64,000 nucleotides of DNA from Isoetes taiwanensis. Taxonomy: Eukaryota > Streptophyta > Lycopodiopsida > Isoetales > Isoetaceae. The stretch is from positions 4,718,209 to 4,782,208 of the forward strand of contig JAJEKV010000036.1 of the NCBI GenBank assembly GCA_021234155.1. The letters are read 5' to 3'. The notes below the pieces were generated by a model. That model was not told where the DNA came from. It worked only from the letters and a program-made list of their open reading frames with translations, and did not search any database. The position numbers and the translations under genes are program-made. Shown piece after piece: positions 23,967 to 35,623 of the stretch (the first letter of the stretch is position 1; each line of letters starts with the position of its first letter).

Positions 23967-24221
23967 ATGTTCGCCGGGCCCGATCGACAAGTGCACTATG
24001 CCTTCAAACCGCCTTTGAGTGGATTATCGCAAGATGGATTGTTTTGGAGGCGCGGGCGGTGCTACAATCAATGGTATCGCGAATGGACGGTGGTGTGCCG
24101 GATGGCCGAGCATCCCGATCCCTTACCAACCCGGGATGGAGGTGGTGATTCACCCACGCTAGGATCAGGAGCGAATTACTACCACATCCCGCGTATCCTC
24201 GCCTCTCCAAACCCCGAGTAG
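23967..24221 (+). CDS. antisense small ORF (aORF) of element B
   Basis: 84 codons from ATG 23967 (MFAGPDRQVHYAFKPP) to TAG 24219-24221, opposite to gag-pol and between integrase and ORF3. The frame is also open upstream to 23862, but the TATA box at 23924 makes ATG 23967 the better start. Element A has the counterpart at 33246-32990, sharing QDGL, EHPDP, and NYYHI near the C-terminus and ending with the same PNPE. No domain is recognised. Antisense ORFs in this position are known from some plant Tat-branch elements such as maize Grande; whether this one is related cannot be judged here. Confidence 0.5.
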   Translation: MFAGPDRQVHYAFKPPLSGLSQDGLFWRRGRCYNQWYREWTVVCRMAEHPDPLPTRDGGGDSPTLGSGANYYHIPRILASPNPE

Positions 24222-24359
24222 AGGGTTTTTCTCCTTAGGATTTAGTAGATAGGGCTCTCAGCCCGTTTTTGTAAATAGGGCTTTGCCCATAGCGGAAATA
24301 GATGGGCTCTGCTCACATTTTGTAAAACTTTCACCTCTATAATATAAATATGCCGCTTG

Positions 24360-25759
24360 TTAGTCACTATCTGTTGTGTCTGTGTCTGGAACAGCATCTG
24401 GTGGATGATTGTCACTTTTTGTTGTATGAAATTGTTTGAGGCGAAAGCCATTAACCAGTGTAGGTAATGGAGTGCCATCTAGTTCGGCAAGCTTGAAAAT
24501 TGGTTGCACAACTTGAATGATTTGATACGGACCAAGCCATCGGAACTTTAACTTGCCCGAAAATTTTTTGTAACGAGAATCATAAAGAAGAACCAAATCA
24601 CCTTCGTTGAATGTTTTTGTTTTAAGACGTTTGTCATGCAATGATTTCTGCAACTGTTGTCCATGAAGAACACGAATATAAGCATCGCGCCTAAGTTCAT
24701 CCAACTGTTCCAATTGATAAACCCTTTCCTTGAGTGCAGCAGGTGGATTATGGCTGTAGCAAGTTGAAAACGGAGAGTTGGAAGAATATATTCAAAAGGC
24801 ATGAGAGCTTCTTGACCATAAACCAGTTTGAAAGGAGTGTGGCCAGTAGCTATTTTGAAACTAGTGTTGTAAGCCCAAAGAACAAGAGGCAATTTTTCCC
24901 GCCAACTGTTTCGTGAGCGTCCTGCATTTTCTTGAGAACCGTGATGAGGGTTTTGTTGGTACTTTCAGCCAAGCCATTGCCTTGAGGATAATAGGGTGTA
25001 CTCTTAGGTGTTGATGTGAAGATAATCCGTCGCCTCTTTGATGGTATGATTGACAAAATGCACGCCAACCATCACTAACAAGTTCCGTGGGACAACCAAA
25101 ACGCTGCGTGATGATATGCGTAGAGGACCTTGGCCGTGGCCGGCAGCGGTGTTGTCACGGGAGTGCAGCTTCCGCCCATTTGGTAGCATAACCGTGATGA
25201 CGAGAATATAGCGGGGCACGGCAGGTGGCCGCGCCGGGGGTCCATGGGCCCCACAAAATCCATTTCCCATTTGCTGAAGGGATGTATGTGGCGGACCGGC
25301 GCCAATGGAAGAGCGCCACGGGCGTGGGCTTTCCCACACACGCCGCATTGCGTCAGCCAACGCGCGCAGCATAAGTGTGGGCATCTTTGAAGAGCGTGGG
25401 CGGCATATCCGCCGTGAAGAATTTTGCGCGCCGTGGCGCCACCACTAAAATGACCACCACCAAGCCCGCCGTCGGGCTTGTCGAACAATATCGGGCACCT
25501 CGTGAGGGAGGACACAACGACGGAGGACCATGTCTTTGCCTCGTTTGTACAAAATGGCAACCCATGGTATAGTCACGGACCTCCTGAGAAACCGACGTGG
25601 CAGGGAGCAAGCTTGTCCGAGAGAGCCGCCGGATCAGCGGGAGGAAGAGCACCGCTGAGAAGATATTGCCGAAAGTTGTGAAACCAATGGGGCGGGCCGC
25701 GACCGTGAATAATTGAGCATCCGAAAGGCATCGAAACACCCCATGGAGGGATCGCCCGT
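24360..25759 (-). pseudogene. element B integrase, frameshifted
   Basis: Inserts the DNA copy into the genome. Read on the minus strand: zinc-binding region with AHDGLGGGHFSGGAT and Cys pairs (about 25480-25320), core start MDFVGPMDP (about 25260), GVHFVN (25065), YYPQGNGLAESTNK (about 24995-24955; Glu of the DDE triad), LWAYNTSFKIATGHTPF (24880-24830), and the C-terminal region KTKTFNEGDLVLLYDSR, KFRWLGPYQIIQV ending with stop at 24360. The second Asp of the triad lies in a damaged stretch near 25075. No chromodomain follows. Confidence 0.85.
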
Positions 25760-26329
25760 GGTGGATGCGGGAAAAGATAATCAGGCACCACATGAGATTT
25801 GCCTGCCTTATGAACAATTTCGAAGGGAGCGAACTCTTGCAGAAGAAGGACCCAACGAGCAATTCATCCCGTAGGCGTGGCTTTGTTGATCAAATAAAGA
25901 AGAGCTTGATGATCAACAAAGAACTTAATCTGGCTGCCCAGCAAATAATGTCGGAATCGTTGGACACAAAAGACAAGACCCAAGGCTTCCCGTTCCGTAG
26001 CAGAATAGTTGCGCTCAGCAGGATTGAGTTTGCGGCTGGCATAGCGGATTGGTTTATCCGTGGTTTCATTATGTGCTTGAGAGAGAACAGCACCAATGGC
26101 AAAAGCAGAGATGTCAACATGAACGTGGAAAGGCTTGTCCCATTGAGGAGGAACAAGGACCGGGGCCCGAGGGCAACAGCTTCAACCGAAAAGCGCCGCT
26201 TTGGGAATTCCAAGCCCAAGTGGATTCATCACCCGTGAGTTTATGAATGGGGTCAGCCTAGCCGCAAGTCCGGGAATGAAGGTGGAATAGTAATTGACCT
26301 TACCCGTGAAAGAGCGCGGTCTCTTTGAT
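25760..26329 (-). pseudogene. element B RNase H, frameshifted
   Basis: Degrades RNA in the RNA/DNA hybrid. The minus strand shows FHVHVDISAFAIGAVL-type sequence near 26130-26090, KPIRYASRKLNPAE near 26060-26020 and FFVDHQALLYLINKATPTG near 25925-25870, in shifted frames. It lies between RT and integrase as usual for Ty3/gypsy. Confidence 0.8.
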
Positions 26330-27159
26330 ATTAGATCGGTGCTTGAGCTTTCAAGACAACAACTAATTTTAGCGGATCCGTGGTGATGCCTTCTTTATCC
26401 ACCACATGACCCAAATGTAACGCCCGAGGTGACGCAGAAGGTGCACTTCTCGTGATTGAGACTAATGCCGGACTCAAGACATTTTTGAAAGACAAGCTCC
26501 AATTTGTCCAAGTGATCATCCATGGAGTCAGAGGGCGTAAAAATCATCTTGGAAGATCTGAAGAAAAGGTTTATCCTTCATAAAGTCTTGAAAGACAGAG
26601 AGCATGATGCTACCGAAAGGTTGAAGGAGAGTTTGACAAGCCAAAGGGACCACCTTGTAGGGCAAAAAGTACCCCACCTGTGGGTGGTGAAGGTAGTTTT
26701 GAGTTGATCTTCTTGCTTGATAGAAATTTGATTGTACCTAGAAAACCATCCATGAAGGAATACATCTCATGACCAAGCAACTTCTTCAAGAACCCGGTCG
26801 TTGAAGGGAAGCGGAAAGTGATCACGCCCGCGGGTTTGATTGAGTTTTCAGTAATCCACGCAAACGGATCTTACCATTATGTTTGAGAGCAATGACGATG
26901 GGGCTCACCCATTCGTAATGTTTGACCTCATAAATCAGGCCAGCAGCCAAGAGTTTGTCAATTTCATCCTTGACACGGTCACGGTAATTTGGGTTGAGCA
27001 AATGTGATCGTCGTTGCTAGATTGGGCGCAGCGGGTTTGAAAGTAGCTAAGCGGGAGTTTGGTTGATTGTTTCCAATGTCCACGATTTCCACTTCGGGAG
27101 TTTGAATGTGAGGAACAACCTCCTCGGATGAGGTCCTCAAACGATGAGCGGGAGGTCGA
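26330..27159 (-). pseudogene. element B reverse transcriptase, frameshifted
   Basis: Minus-strand motifs match those of element A: MYSFMDGF (26770-26745), FGLSNSPSTF (26655-26620), the catalytic box IFQDDF (26557-26540) and LGHVV (26410). The same Phe-Gln-Asp-Asp box is found in both copies, so it is ancestral rather than a decay product. Confidence 0.85.
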
Positions 27160-28469
27160 AGCATGATGGGAGGAAGCGGCATTTTGGCGCCGCGGAAGAA
27201 AAGAGGCCGCCGTCCCCATCGAAGGCCATCAAGCAAGGGTTGCTTCATGGCGGCATGAACATCAACCGTCTCTCTCAAGAAGAAAGTGGCCGTGGAAGAA
27301 AAAATGATCAAGTCGCTTGAATGCGAACATTGCAGGAAGCCGTAAGGGTCCAAAAGAGTCGCCAGTACGGGTCCCGATCGAGCGCCATGTCGCCCAAGGA
27401 TCAAAGATACTCGTGGATAAGATGAGAGAGGGAGACCTACCGGAGGTGCTTGAACCTCGATAAATATTTTGTGCTTCGTCGAGTCGGTGTCGAGATGGAA
27501 GGTTCAAGATTTCTATAGAGATCAATTGGCCGGTTTGCATCCATTGTGGCATTGAGATGGCCATCGGTGATAAATAAGTTGGTCCGCGGGCCCAAGAATG
27601 AATACTCTTTGCTCAGGAGAAAAGGTCGCCCAACCAAGCATTTCATAGTCACCAGGGTCTTCTCCAGCTTTCCAAACACCAAATTCCAAGGGGAATTTGA
27701 GATCACCAATGCTGATATGGAGAAGAGGAGTGACGCCTTGAGGACGCGTGATATGGCCATTGGCCAACTTGATGTCATAAGGGGCACCAGATAGTTGTTT
27801 GATGCCCAATTGCTTCCCGAGCTTATCAAGAATGAGATTGACAAAGACTACCACCATCAATTTGAACATGATTGATGTGCTGATTGCCCACCGTAGCATG
27901 CACCGTGGGTGTTGAAGTTGCAACAGCTCCTACCAGAACCGTAGGAAGAGGTAACTGGTCTTTAAGAGCCGGACAAAGTTTCAAAATATTGGCCAGGCTC
28001 AAAGGAATCTTGATCTTGGCAAGTTCCTCTTGAAGTTCCAAAGGAACATGTGAAAAGGGGTCCGCATGGTCCAATGGAGCTGGGGACTGTGGTAAAGAAG
28101 CAGAAACTTCTTTGAGAAGCTCAACCTCCGCAGCAATATTTGGATATGGCTGAGAGCGTGCAGTGGTGGATGATGACGGCGCCGCCTCGACGCCGCGAGA
28201 AGAGCCGGTGGTGGGATGAACATTTGCCAAGGTTCGACCTTCCGCAGCCCGCATGAGTTTCGCCGAATACTTTGTCTCACTTTAGGCATGACGTGAGGCA
28301 TAAGTTTGTCAAGATTAGGTGCGAAGTGAACTTTTTTATCATCTTCATGAGGGACAGCTTCACAAAGAAAAGCAAAGTTGCGGTCATGAGGAATGATGGA
28401 CAAAGCATGGAAGTCTGTGTGACGCGAGACAAGACCAACCCAATTGGACCGCTGGACGAGGGTTGAGAG
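27160..28469 (-). pseudogene. element B protease region, frameshifted
   Basis: The active-site motif IDGG (Asp codon complementary to 27856-27858) is followed by LDKLGKQLGIKQL, APYDIKLANGHITRP and IGDLKFPLEFGVW (27840-27660). Upstream blocks HEDDKK (about 28340) and PLELQEELAKIKIPLS (28050-28000) match A. Confidence 0.7.
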
Positions 28470-30236
28470 CCCGATAAATCTCCTCCCCGAGCTTGTTGAT
28501 CCATAGGATTGGAAGTAGACGCAGCCTTTCGCCGAGGTCTCGTTGTTGAGGCGGCCGAGGAGGGCTTTCAAAACAGACGCAGGGCCCCGCTTACCATTGG
28601 CCACCCAGAGTTGATAAGCCGTGAGGCGGGACGCAAGCTGGTTGATTTGAACCCGAAGTTGAACTTGAAGTTGAGGAAGTTGAGGACACGCGGGTGGTGT
28701 GTGACCCCATTGGCGGCAATGATAACATTGAGCTTTGGAAGGATCAAAGGAGGTCGGCGTCTTGTCCCCGCGGGTCGCCAGATTGTCGTGGGCCGCTGTT
28801 GATACCGCTACCGTTGGGGAGGTTGATATTCGAGGCTGATATGATCGCTATTGTTGAGGGGTGGTCCGGACTTGAAAGACCATTTTATTGGGCGAAAAAG
28901 GTGTAGGATGGGAACGTGCATTCTTCCGTGGCGGATTGCACATATTGCATCTTTTACAATGAGGAGGTCCATTTGAGAAGTTGCATTCATTTGCCAAATG
29001 ACCTTGATATTTACAAACGGTACACGCATGTGAGCGCGTTGTGGATTTACATTTGCCGAGGTTGAGCGAGGTCCGAGGAACCATGATGGGGGCATGAAAG
29101 GGAGTTCCCGGAGAGCAACACCCTAGAAGAAACATTGACCGAAAGTGATTGACCAATTCAATGGCTCGCTTCCAAAGACTTGGGACGCAAGTATTCTCGG
29201 TCATGAGTCGAGAATGGCAGGAGGAAGGCCCCTAGAAACCGGGGACGAGGATCCGGCTTTGCGCGGGGTACTCCCGAGTTTGCCGACGAGAATGTGAAGA
29301 CGGGCCCAAAAAATCCCCGGGTCAATTCGGGGGCTCTTGTTGAAGGTCATTGAGTTGCTTAAGGAGTAATCATCATCGTCCGTGGTGCCATAATGAGACG
29401 TAGGGTTTTCATTTCTGCCAACTCTGTTCCAAAGTGACTTTTGTTGGCCATTAACCATCGATGAGGGCGCCGGAGCGCGGGTCGTAAAAAATATGAAATT
29501 TGAGTTGTGGTTGCGATGACCATTCTTAATGGCCAAGGCTTCAAATTCTTCCATATGAGCTTGAGCACTCTGATCCAAAGGTTTGCCTTTAGTGTTGCCG
29601 AAAGTGCCTTCACCTCCAACTCCTAATTTGAAGCCGACTTATCCCTAAATGCACGACAGATGTGTGGATTCGCTGGAGAGTATGTTGAAGCATAGAGAGG
29701 TGGAAACGATCAGACCGAGCCAGGGGTGGAACTGAAAAACATGTGGTCCAAAGAAAAGCAACATCCGTGGGGAAGGGCCTTGAGAGCTCCCTCTCAAGAG
29801 AGGCTTAAGATCGCTGGTTTGATAAAACGTGAAGAGCATATTTAAAAGATGGAGAAGACCAAAGTCATGAACGGGTAGGGCCAAAAGACACTTGATGGTA
29901 GCCCATCCCAATTCAAGGTGAAGAAGGTTGTGATGGAAGAGGGGTGTGACCGGAAGGGATATTGATATAGGTACCGCCGTGAGTCCGAAAATAGTGAGGG
30001 CTGGGCTGAACAGGGGGTGGGTCTGTGGAGATTGAGGTTGAGAACAATGACGACATTACTGGGGAGACCCCGGGTCAGAATGAGCACGAGGGGTAGGAGG
30101 TGCCGACCGAGCTCGTTGAGCGGATAATGACCACCCCAATGTCATAGGCGTAATCATACATATCCCTTGGCGCTGATGGCGCCCATGCGAGCCGCCGCTT
30201 GGGCGAGAAGTTCTTGAGTGAAACCCGAGCCGACAT
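28470..30236 (-). pseudogene. element B gag with three CCHC knuckles, frameshifted
   Basis: ATG at 30236 (MSARVSLKNFSP). Knuckles: VCKYQGHLANEC (about 29025-28978), CKRCNMC with its second half out of frame by one base (about 28962-28922) and CYHCRQWGHTPPAC (about 28730-28689), the last intact here although degraded in A. The capsid-like block AQAHMEEFEALAI lies near 29565-29527. Confidence 0.75.
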
Positions 30237-30268
30237 GATGGAAGAAAAATCAGACCCGCAGCGCATGT

Positions 30269-30860
30269 TGTTTGGGGTCTGGTTCGGGAACCTCCGCAAG
30301 ACGACCCCCCTGAGGACCCTTGGATCTAACAGAGAACCAGGGGAGCTATGTCACGCTGGGATTTGGTAAAAAGAAGCGAGGAAAAGAGAAACGTAAATAG
30401 GGAAGTAATATATGATCACAATGAAGAGAACAACTTCTTTGATGTCAATGAAGGTACATGAGCTCTCGCAATCGAGAGAAAACCGATGTGAGACAAGATT
30501 CAAAACTCATCAAAAAACTAGAGCTCTAGCTCTACTCATATATATAGTACAATGGCCTTTGGCCCAATATAGACACTCCGACCGATTTTTGGTGCCGACT
30601 CACGGAAGGAGGCCTGATTTGAGGAATCTTTGGCGGTGCCTCTTGAAGTGCACGGAATCATGCGGCCTGGGCGGTGACGGCCGCCACTTGTCCGAAAGGC
30701 CGCCTCTTTGGTAGCAGACCCGGGCTTTGATCACAAGTGGTTAGTGCGCTGGTCTTTCTTTGGGCCTTTGACGGCGGCCCGCCTCGAATGTGGATCCTTG
30801 GACTTGACTTGGTCCATTGTATGCATGAATAGTCCTGTACCAGGAGGCACAGGACTAACA
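30269..30860 (-). repeat. 5' LTR of element B
   Basis: 592 bp, reverse orientation; ends as in the other family LTRs. On the minus strand the internal region starts ACATGCGCTGCGGG; no standard primer site recognised. Confidence 0.92.
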
Positions 30861-30865
30861 CCGTC
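30861..30865. repeat. target-site duplication of element B, right
   Basis: ccgtc, identical to 19860-19864. Confidence 0.9.
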
Positions 30866-31615
30866 TAATATCAAAGAAACACGCTCTTTCCTGGGTAAGG
30901 TAAATTACTATTCCACCTTCATTCCTGGACTTGCAGCTATAGCTGACCCCATTCATAAACTCACGGGTGATGAATCCACTTTGGCTTGGAATTCCCGAAA
31001 AGGAGGATGCTTTTCGGTTGAAGAGGCATTACTTAGGCCCCGGTCCTTGTTCCTCCTCAATGGGACAAGCCTTTCCACGCTCATGTTGACGTCTACGCTT
31101 TTTGCCATTGGTGCCGTTCTCTCTCAGGCCTATGATGAAACCACGGATAAACCAATCCGCTATGCCAGCCGGAAACTCAATCCTGCTGAATGCAACTATT
31201 ACGCGCCACGGAAAGGGAAGCCTTGGGCTTAGTTTTACGTGGTCCAACGTTCGGCATTATTTGTTGGGAAGCGGATCAAGTTCTTTGTTGATCATCAAGC
31301 TCTTCTTTATTTGATCAACAAAGCCACGCCCACAGGGGACCAATTGCTCGTTGGGTCCTTCTTCCGCAGGAATTCGCTCCCTCGAAATTGTTCATAAGGC
31401 GTGCAAGTCTCATGTGGTGCACGATTATCTTTCACGCATCCCACACCGGATGATCCGTCCGCGGGTGTTTCGATGCCTTTCCAGACGCTCAATTATTCCC
31501 GGTCACGCCACGCCACATTGGTTTCATAACTTTGGCAATATCTTCTCACCGGTGCTCTTCCTCCCTTGCAGGATCGGGCGCTCTCTCCGGAAAAGCTTCG
31601 GCTCCCGCCGTCCGG
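30866..31615 (+). pseudogene. element A RT end and RNase H (continuation after element B)
   Basis: The sequence resumes the RT connection (RSFLGKVNYYSTFIPGLA, 30885-30938), then RNase H: AIGAVLSQAYDETTDKPI (31110-31163), RYASRKLNPAECNYYA (31162-31210), DHQALLYLINKATPTG in shifted frame (31288-31335) and HKACKSHVVHDYLSRIP (31391-31441). Confidence 0.85.
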
Positions 31616-32848
31616 TTTTCGAGAGAGGTCCGTGACTATACCATGGTTGAGGGCCATTTGTACAAACGAGGCAAAGACATGGTCCTCCGTTGTTGTGTCC
31701 TCCCTCACGAGGTGCCGATATTGTTTCGACAAGCCCACGATGGGCTTGGTGGTGGTTATTTTAGTGGTGACGCCACGGCATGCAAAATTCTTTTTGGCGG
31801 GGATACTTCGCCCACGCTATTCAAAGATGCCCACGCTTATGCTCGCGCCGCGTGTGACGTGCAATGCGTGTGGGGAAAGCCCACGCCGTGACGCTCTTCC
31901 ATTGGCGGCCGCCACGCCCACATCCCCCTTCGGCAAATGGGGAATGGATTTTGTGGGGCCCATAGACTCCACCGGGCGCGCACACCGTGCCTGCTATATT
32001 CGGTCCTCACGGATTATGCTACCAAATGGGCGGAAGCTTGTGCACTTCCGGACAACATCCGCCGCCAAAGGCCAAAGGTTCTCTACACGCACATCATCCG
32101 CTGCGTTTTGGTTGTTCCACGGAACTTGTTAGTGATCGTATGGCGTGCATTTTGTCAATCATACCATCAAGGAGCTGACGGATTATCTTCACATCCAACA
32201 CCGGGAAGAGTACACCCTATTATCCTCAAAGGAAATGGCTTGGCTGAAAGTACCAACAAAACTCTCATCACTATTCTAAAAAAATTTGTGGCTTTCTTAG
32301 CGCATTGGCAAGACAAGTTACCCTCATCGTTCTTTGGGCTTACAACACTAGTTTCAAAATCGCCACTGGTCACACTCTTTCAAACTGGGTTTATGGTCAA
32401 GAAGCTCTCATGCCTTTTGAATATATTCTTCCAACTCTCCGTTTTTCAACTTGCTTAAACCCATAATCCACCAACCGCACTCAAGGAAAGGGTTTATCAA
32501 TTGGAACAGCTTGGATGAACTTAGGTGTGATGCTTACATTCGTGTTCTTCATGGACAACAGTTGCAAAAATCTTTGCATGACAAACGTCTTAAGACAAAA
32601 ACATTCAAAGAAGGTGATTTGGTTCTTCTTTATGATTCTCGTTACAAAAATTTTCGGGCAAGTTAAAGTTCGGGATGGCTTTGGTCCAGATCAAATCATT
32701 CAAGTTGTGCAACCCGGTTTTTTTCAAGCTGGCCGAACTAGATGGCACTCCATTACCTACATTTGGTTAATGGCTTTTCGCCTCAAAACAATTTCATGCA
32801 ACAAATCTGAGCATTATCCATACACCGATGCCGCGACAAGAACTTGAA
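31616..32848 (+). pseudogene. element A integrase, frameshifted
   Basis: Motifs: GHLYKRGKDMVLRCCVLPHE (31652-31711), QAHDGLGGGYFSGDAT (31729-31776; Tyr replaces the second zinc-site His seen in B), WGMDFVGPID (31939-31968), DYATKWAEACAL (32012-32047), GNGLAESTNKTLI (32229-32270), TTLVSK, and the C-terminal KTKTFKEGDLVLLYDSRYK (32598-32654). Frames shift several times, ending near 32848. Confidence 0.85.
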
Positions 32849-32989
32849 TCCCGGATAGTGACTAAAGACGCATATTTATATTATAGAGGCAAATTTTTAC
32901 AAAATGAGGGCGGAGCCCATCTATTTCCGCTATGAGCAGAACTCTATGGGCAGTGCCCTATTTACAAAATCCTAAAGAAGAAAAACCCT

Positions 32990-33246
32990 CTACTCCGGGT
33001 TTGGAGCAGAGGTGATGCGCATGATGTGGTAGTAGTTCCCTCCGGGATCCCGGCGGCAGTGAATCACCACCTCCATCCCGTTGGTGTGGGGATCGGGATG
33101 CTCACCATCCCCTCGCGACACCACCCATCCATGGGAATCCCACGGTTGTGGCACCTCCACCAGTCCAAGCAGTCCATCTTGCATGTTATCCACTCCAGGC
33201 AGTTCAAAGGCATGGTGCACTTGTCGTGCAGTCCTGCAGCAGACAT
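32990..33246 (-). CDS. antisense small ORF (aORF) of element A, one-base shifted relative to B
   Basis: Counterpart of 23967-24221. The conserved ATG is at 33246 and the antisense TATA box (CTATATAAG) at 33296-33288. Read from the ATG the frame gives MSAAGLHDKCTMPLNC; a one-base difference places the family frame, ending NYYHIMRITSAPNPE at 32990, in the overlapping ORF that opens at 33280. Shared blocks with B: RQVHHAFELP, QDGLLG, EHPDP, NYYHI. Function unknown. Confidence 0.45.
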
Positions 33247-33287
33247 ACTGAGCGCCATCGGGTGTCTCAGCTTCACCCATTGTTTGT

Positions 33288-33296
33288 CTTATATAG
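33288..33296 (-). promoter_or_regulatory. antisense TATA box of element A
   Basis: CTATATAAG on the minus strand, 41 bases before the conserved aORF ATG. Confidence 0.5.
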
Positions 33297-33800
33297 CCAA
33301 CCGAGGACCTCCCTGTCGACGTGGACCAATCAGCAAATTTGCCAACGTGTTAGCAATGCAAGGCTCTTTCTAATTCCAGAATCTTTTCTCCCGCCGCATA
33401 TCTAGCCATGGTACCTAGCCCGACACCTTCGTTTTAATGATATCCCACCGAAGTCGCCCGACATTAAATGACATTCCTTCTTTTTTCGCCCGTCCGAACA
33501 TTAAGGTGTGTCCTTTTGCCGGCCTGTCATATCAGATCATTCCCTTACGTCTCATCGCCACCGTTCATTGCTTCTCCCTTTACCGTTTGGGGACTTAGCC
33601 AAAATTTTGCCTCTCAATCGCCTCCTTCGCATCTGTCGCCACATGGCATCATCAACGGTTGCCAGTTCATTCTCATCATGCCCCTTCGCCAACACTTGTG
33701 CGCCCTAAAACCTTTTCGCCTATCTGGCGTTTTTCGTCTTCACGCTCTCCGCTCTCCGCCAGCATCCCGTTCTTCCTGTTCCTTTCCGACGCTCTTCGCA

Positions 33801-35188
33801 ATGGCTGCACCCAAATTTCCTACACTTCAAGCTTCTACTCCAAGGGATCCGGCTCTTTTTGAGTCTGTGTCTTTCTTGACGCCCACCTTTCGTGAAGCCC
33901 CTCGTGGCGCCGCGGAAAGCCGGAAGCTTTATGAATTCTCGCGGATGGACCTCCACGCACCAAATCAAAGAGCAATTGAAGCGGTTCATTGCTCACATCG
34001 TCAACAACCCGGAAGGCTATGCGTGGTCGATGGCACCACCATCTTGCTTTTACTCAGCCCTGATTTACGAGGTATTCCATATTCCTTTGCAAACACCTTC
34101 TTTATCTTGGGCTGCCTTACGGGACATAGATGTCACTTTCGGTTAGCCTCTACGCTCCTTCTTATCAAGCAAACATGCATCGCCTCACCAATATTGCAAA
34201 GTCCCACGACACTTTTGCAAAAGTTTTTGTGGCGCCAAATTGCTAGGTATTCTATCAAGAACACCCATATCAATAAGCCGTTCTATAATATGGTGATCGA
34301 CCATCGCTCCACTCACCATATTGATTGGCCCATTGTTGTTGTTCTACCGCCTCCTTCATGAAGTCGACCGCATTCGGGCTGCCCCTCCTCTGTCTTTGAA
34401 GCCTCAGTGGGTGGCCATCTTCAAGCCCTCATCCGTCATTATCTTCCTGTTCCTGTGTCCCCTTCCATTTCTCATGCCTCCACTCAACACTCTCTGCATT
34501 CAATTCCTCAAAACCAACAGGCTGCACCTTCACGCCATACTTCTCCTGGTCAAGTTCAACATCAAGCCACACATGTTACTGTTTCTTCTTCCTCCCACCG
34601 AAATCCGCCCTCCCTTCTTCGTCATGTCTCGGGGCGTCACACATGCGGCCTGGCGAGGATTTTTGCCTCCACATCCTCATGACACGTATCAATATCGTGA
34701 GAATGTTCAAGCTGCTGCTCTCAAGTTGCAAGAATCCCAGGATGTTCTTATGCATGGGGTTCAAGCATCCTTGGAGGCCTCGGATGCAGTTCAAAGAGAC
34801 CTTCAAGCTGCCAACACACAAGTTCACACTCTGGAGGACAAAGTTCAAGAAAAGCACGAGGCTCTTTTACAGGCCCGTGAGGATCTCAAGACCGCACGAC
34901 AAGATCAAACAAAGATGTTTGCTGGGACCAACGGCTCGATTACAAACTACCATTCGGGAATTGTTGGAGCAGGTCAAGGCAAGGGGAGACTCTCTTGGTT
35001 GACAAGGATAAAGACATTGCTAAGCTTATCACGCCGTACGTAACAGAACCGAGAATTACACCACTCAAGCCCATGCCCTTACAGCGCGTGACGCTCAAAT
35101 AGCCTCTTTGGAAGCTTTCCCACGCCCCGACCCGGTTTCGCACCTCCGGGATCAACTCACGGAGGCCCGAAGCAAAAAGATGCTTGAT
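33801..35188 (+). pseudogene. element A ORF3, first part (interrupted by element C)
   Basis: ATG 33801 (MAAPKFPTLQASTPRDPALF). The N-terminal domain includes LCVVDGTTILL (about 34019-34052), FANTFFILGCLTGHRCH and YSIKNTHINKPFYNMVI (34249-34299), then a Ser/Pro-rich stretch and a probable coiled coil (VQASLEASDAVQRDLQAAN through LQAREDLKTARQ, 34758-34905). The frame is broken several times. Element C begins at 35189 after ttgat; the remainder is at 53338-54933. Confidence 0.6.
35184..35188. repeat. target-site duplication of element C, left
   Basis: ttgat, repeated at 53338-53342. Confidence 0.9.
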
Positions 35189-35556
35189 TGTGGCGTTCAA
35201 AAGACAAAAGATGCGGCTCCGGGACGTATATTGTATCGCCCGTCACGCCGCGTACACGCCCACCCGACTAACGCGGTATGCGGTAGCGTGTAAGTGGGTA
35301 GCCCCTAGGGGCAACTTGCTAGAATGTGCATTAGTATTAATGTGCACATTTTCCAATGTACACATTAATGTGGGCACACATTTCCATGTGGCCACTTGAT
35401 GCCAAGTGGGCCATACCCATAGGTGCAATTAATGTGCACATTTTCCAATGTACACATTCATTAATGTGCACACATTTCCATGTGAGCACATTTGGGTGCA
35501 CACATTTCCATGTGGGCACATTTGGCCACCTAGCCCTTAAAGGCAAGTGGGCCCTT

Positions 35557-35596
35557 TTCCCAATTATCCCACATGCCTAAAGGGGATAATTGGAAA
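35557..35596. promoter_or_regulatory. inverted repeat upstream of the LTR TATA box
   Basis: CCAATTATCCC (35560-35570) pairs with GGGATAATTGG (35583-35593). The same hairpin is present in the right LTR at about 52003-52043. Confidence 0.6.
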
Positions 35597-35614
35597 CCCT
35601 AGCCAACCCCTTGT

Positions 35615-35623
35615 CTATTTAAG
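35615..35623 (+). promoter_or_regulatory. LTR TATA box, element C
   Basis: CTATTTAAG followed by AGGAGAACCCTAACTTG, a plausible core promoter; conserved in the right LTR at about 52061. Confidence 0.5.

Larger units (their letters stand above)
19865..30860 (-). mobile_element. element B: second copy of the A family, inserted in element A
   Basis: 10,996 bp, reverse orientation, flanked by the perfect duplication ccgtc. LTRs 30269-30860 (5') and 19865-20441 (3') have the same ends and TATA box as those of A. Gene order is the same as in A. The junction interrupts the connection between the RT thumb and the RNase H of A, which reads on correctly when B and one duplication are removed. Frames are broken throughout. 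Confidence 0.94.

Noticed and set aside
33468-34361. 297-codon ORF as an intact gene
   Set aside because: It starts well before the conserved ORF3 ATG at 33801 and drifts out of the family frame after about 34060.
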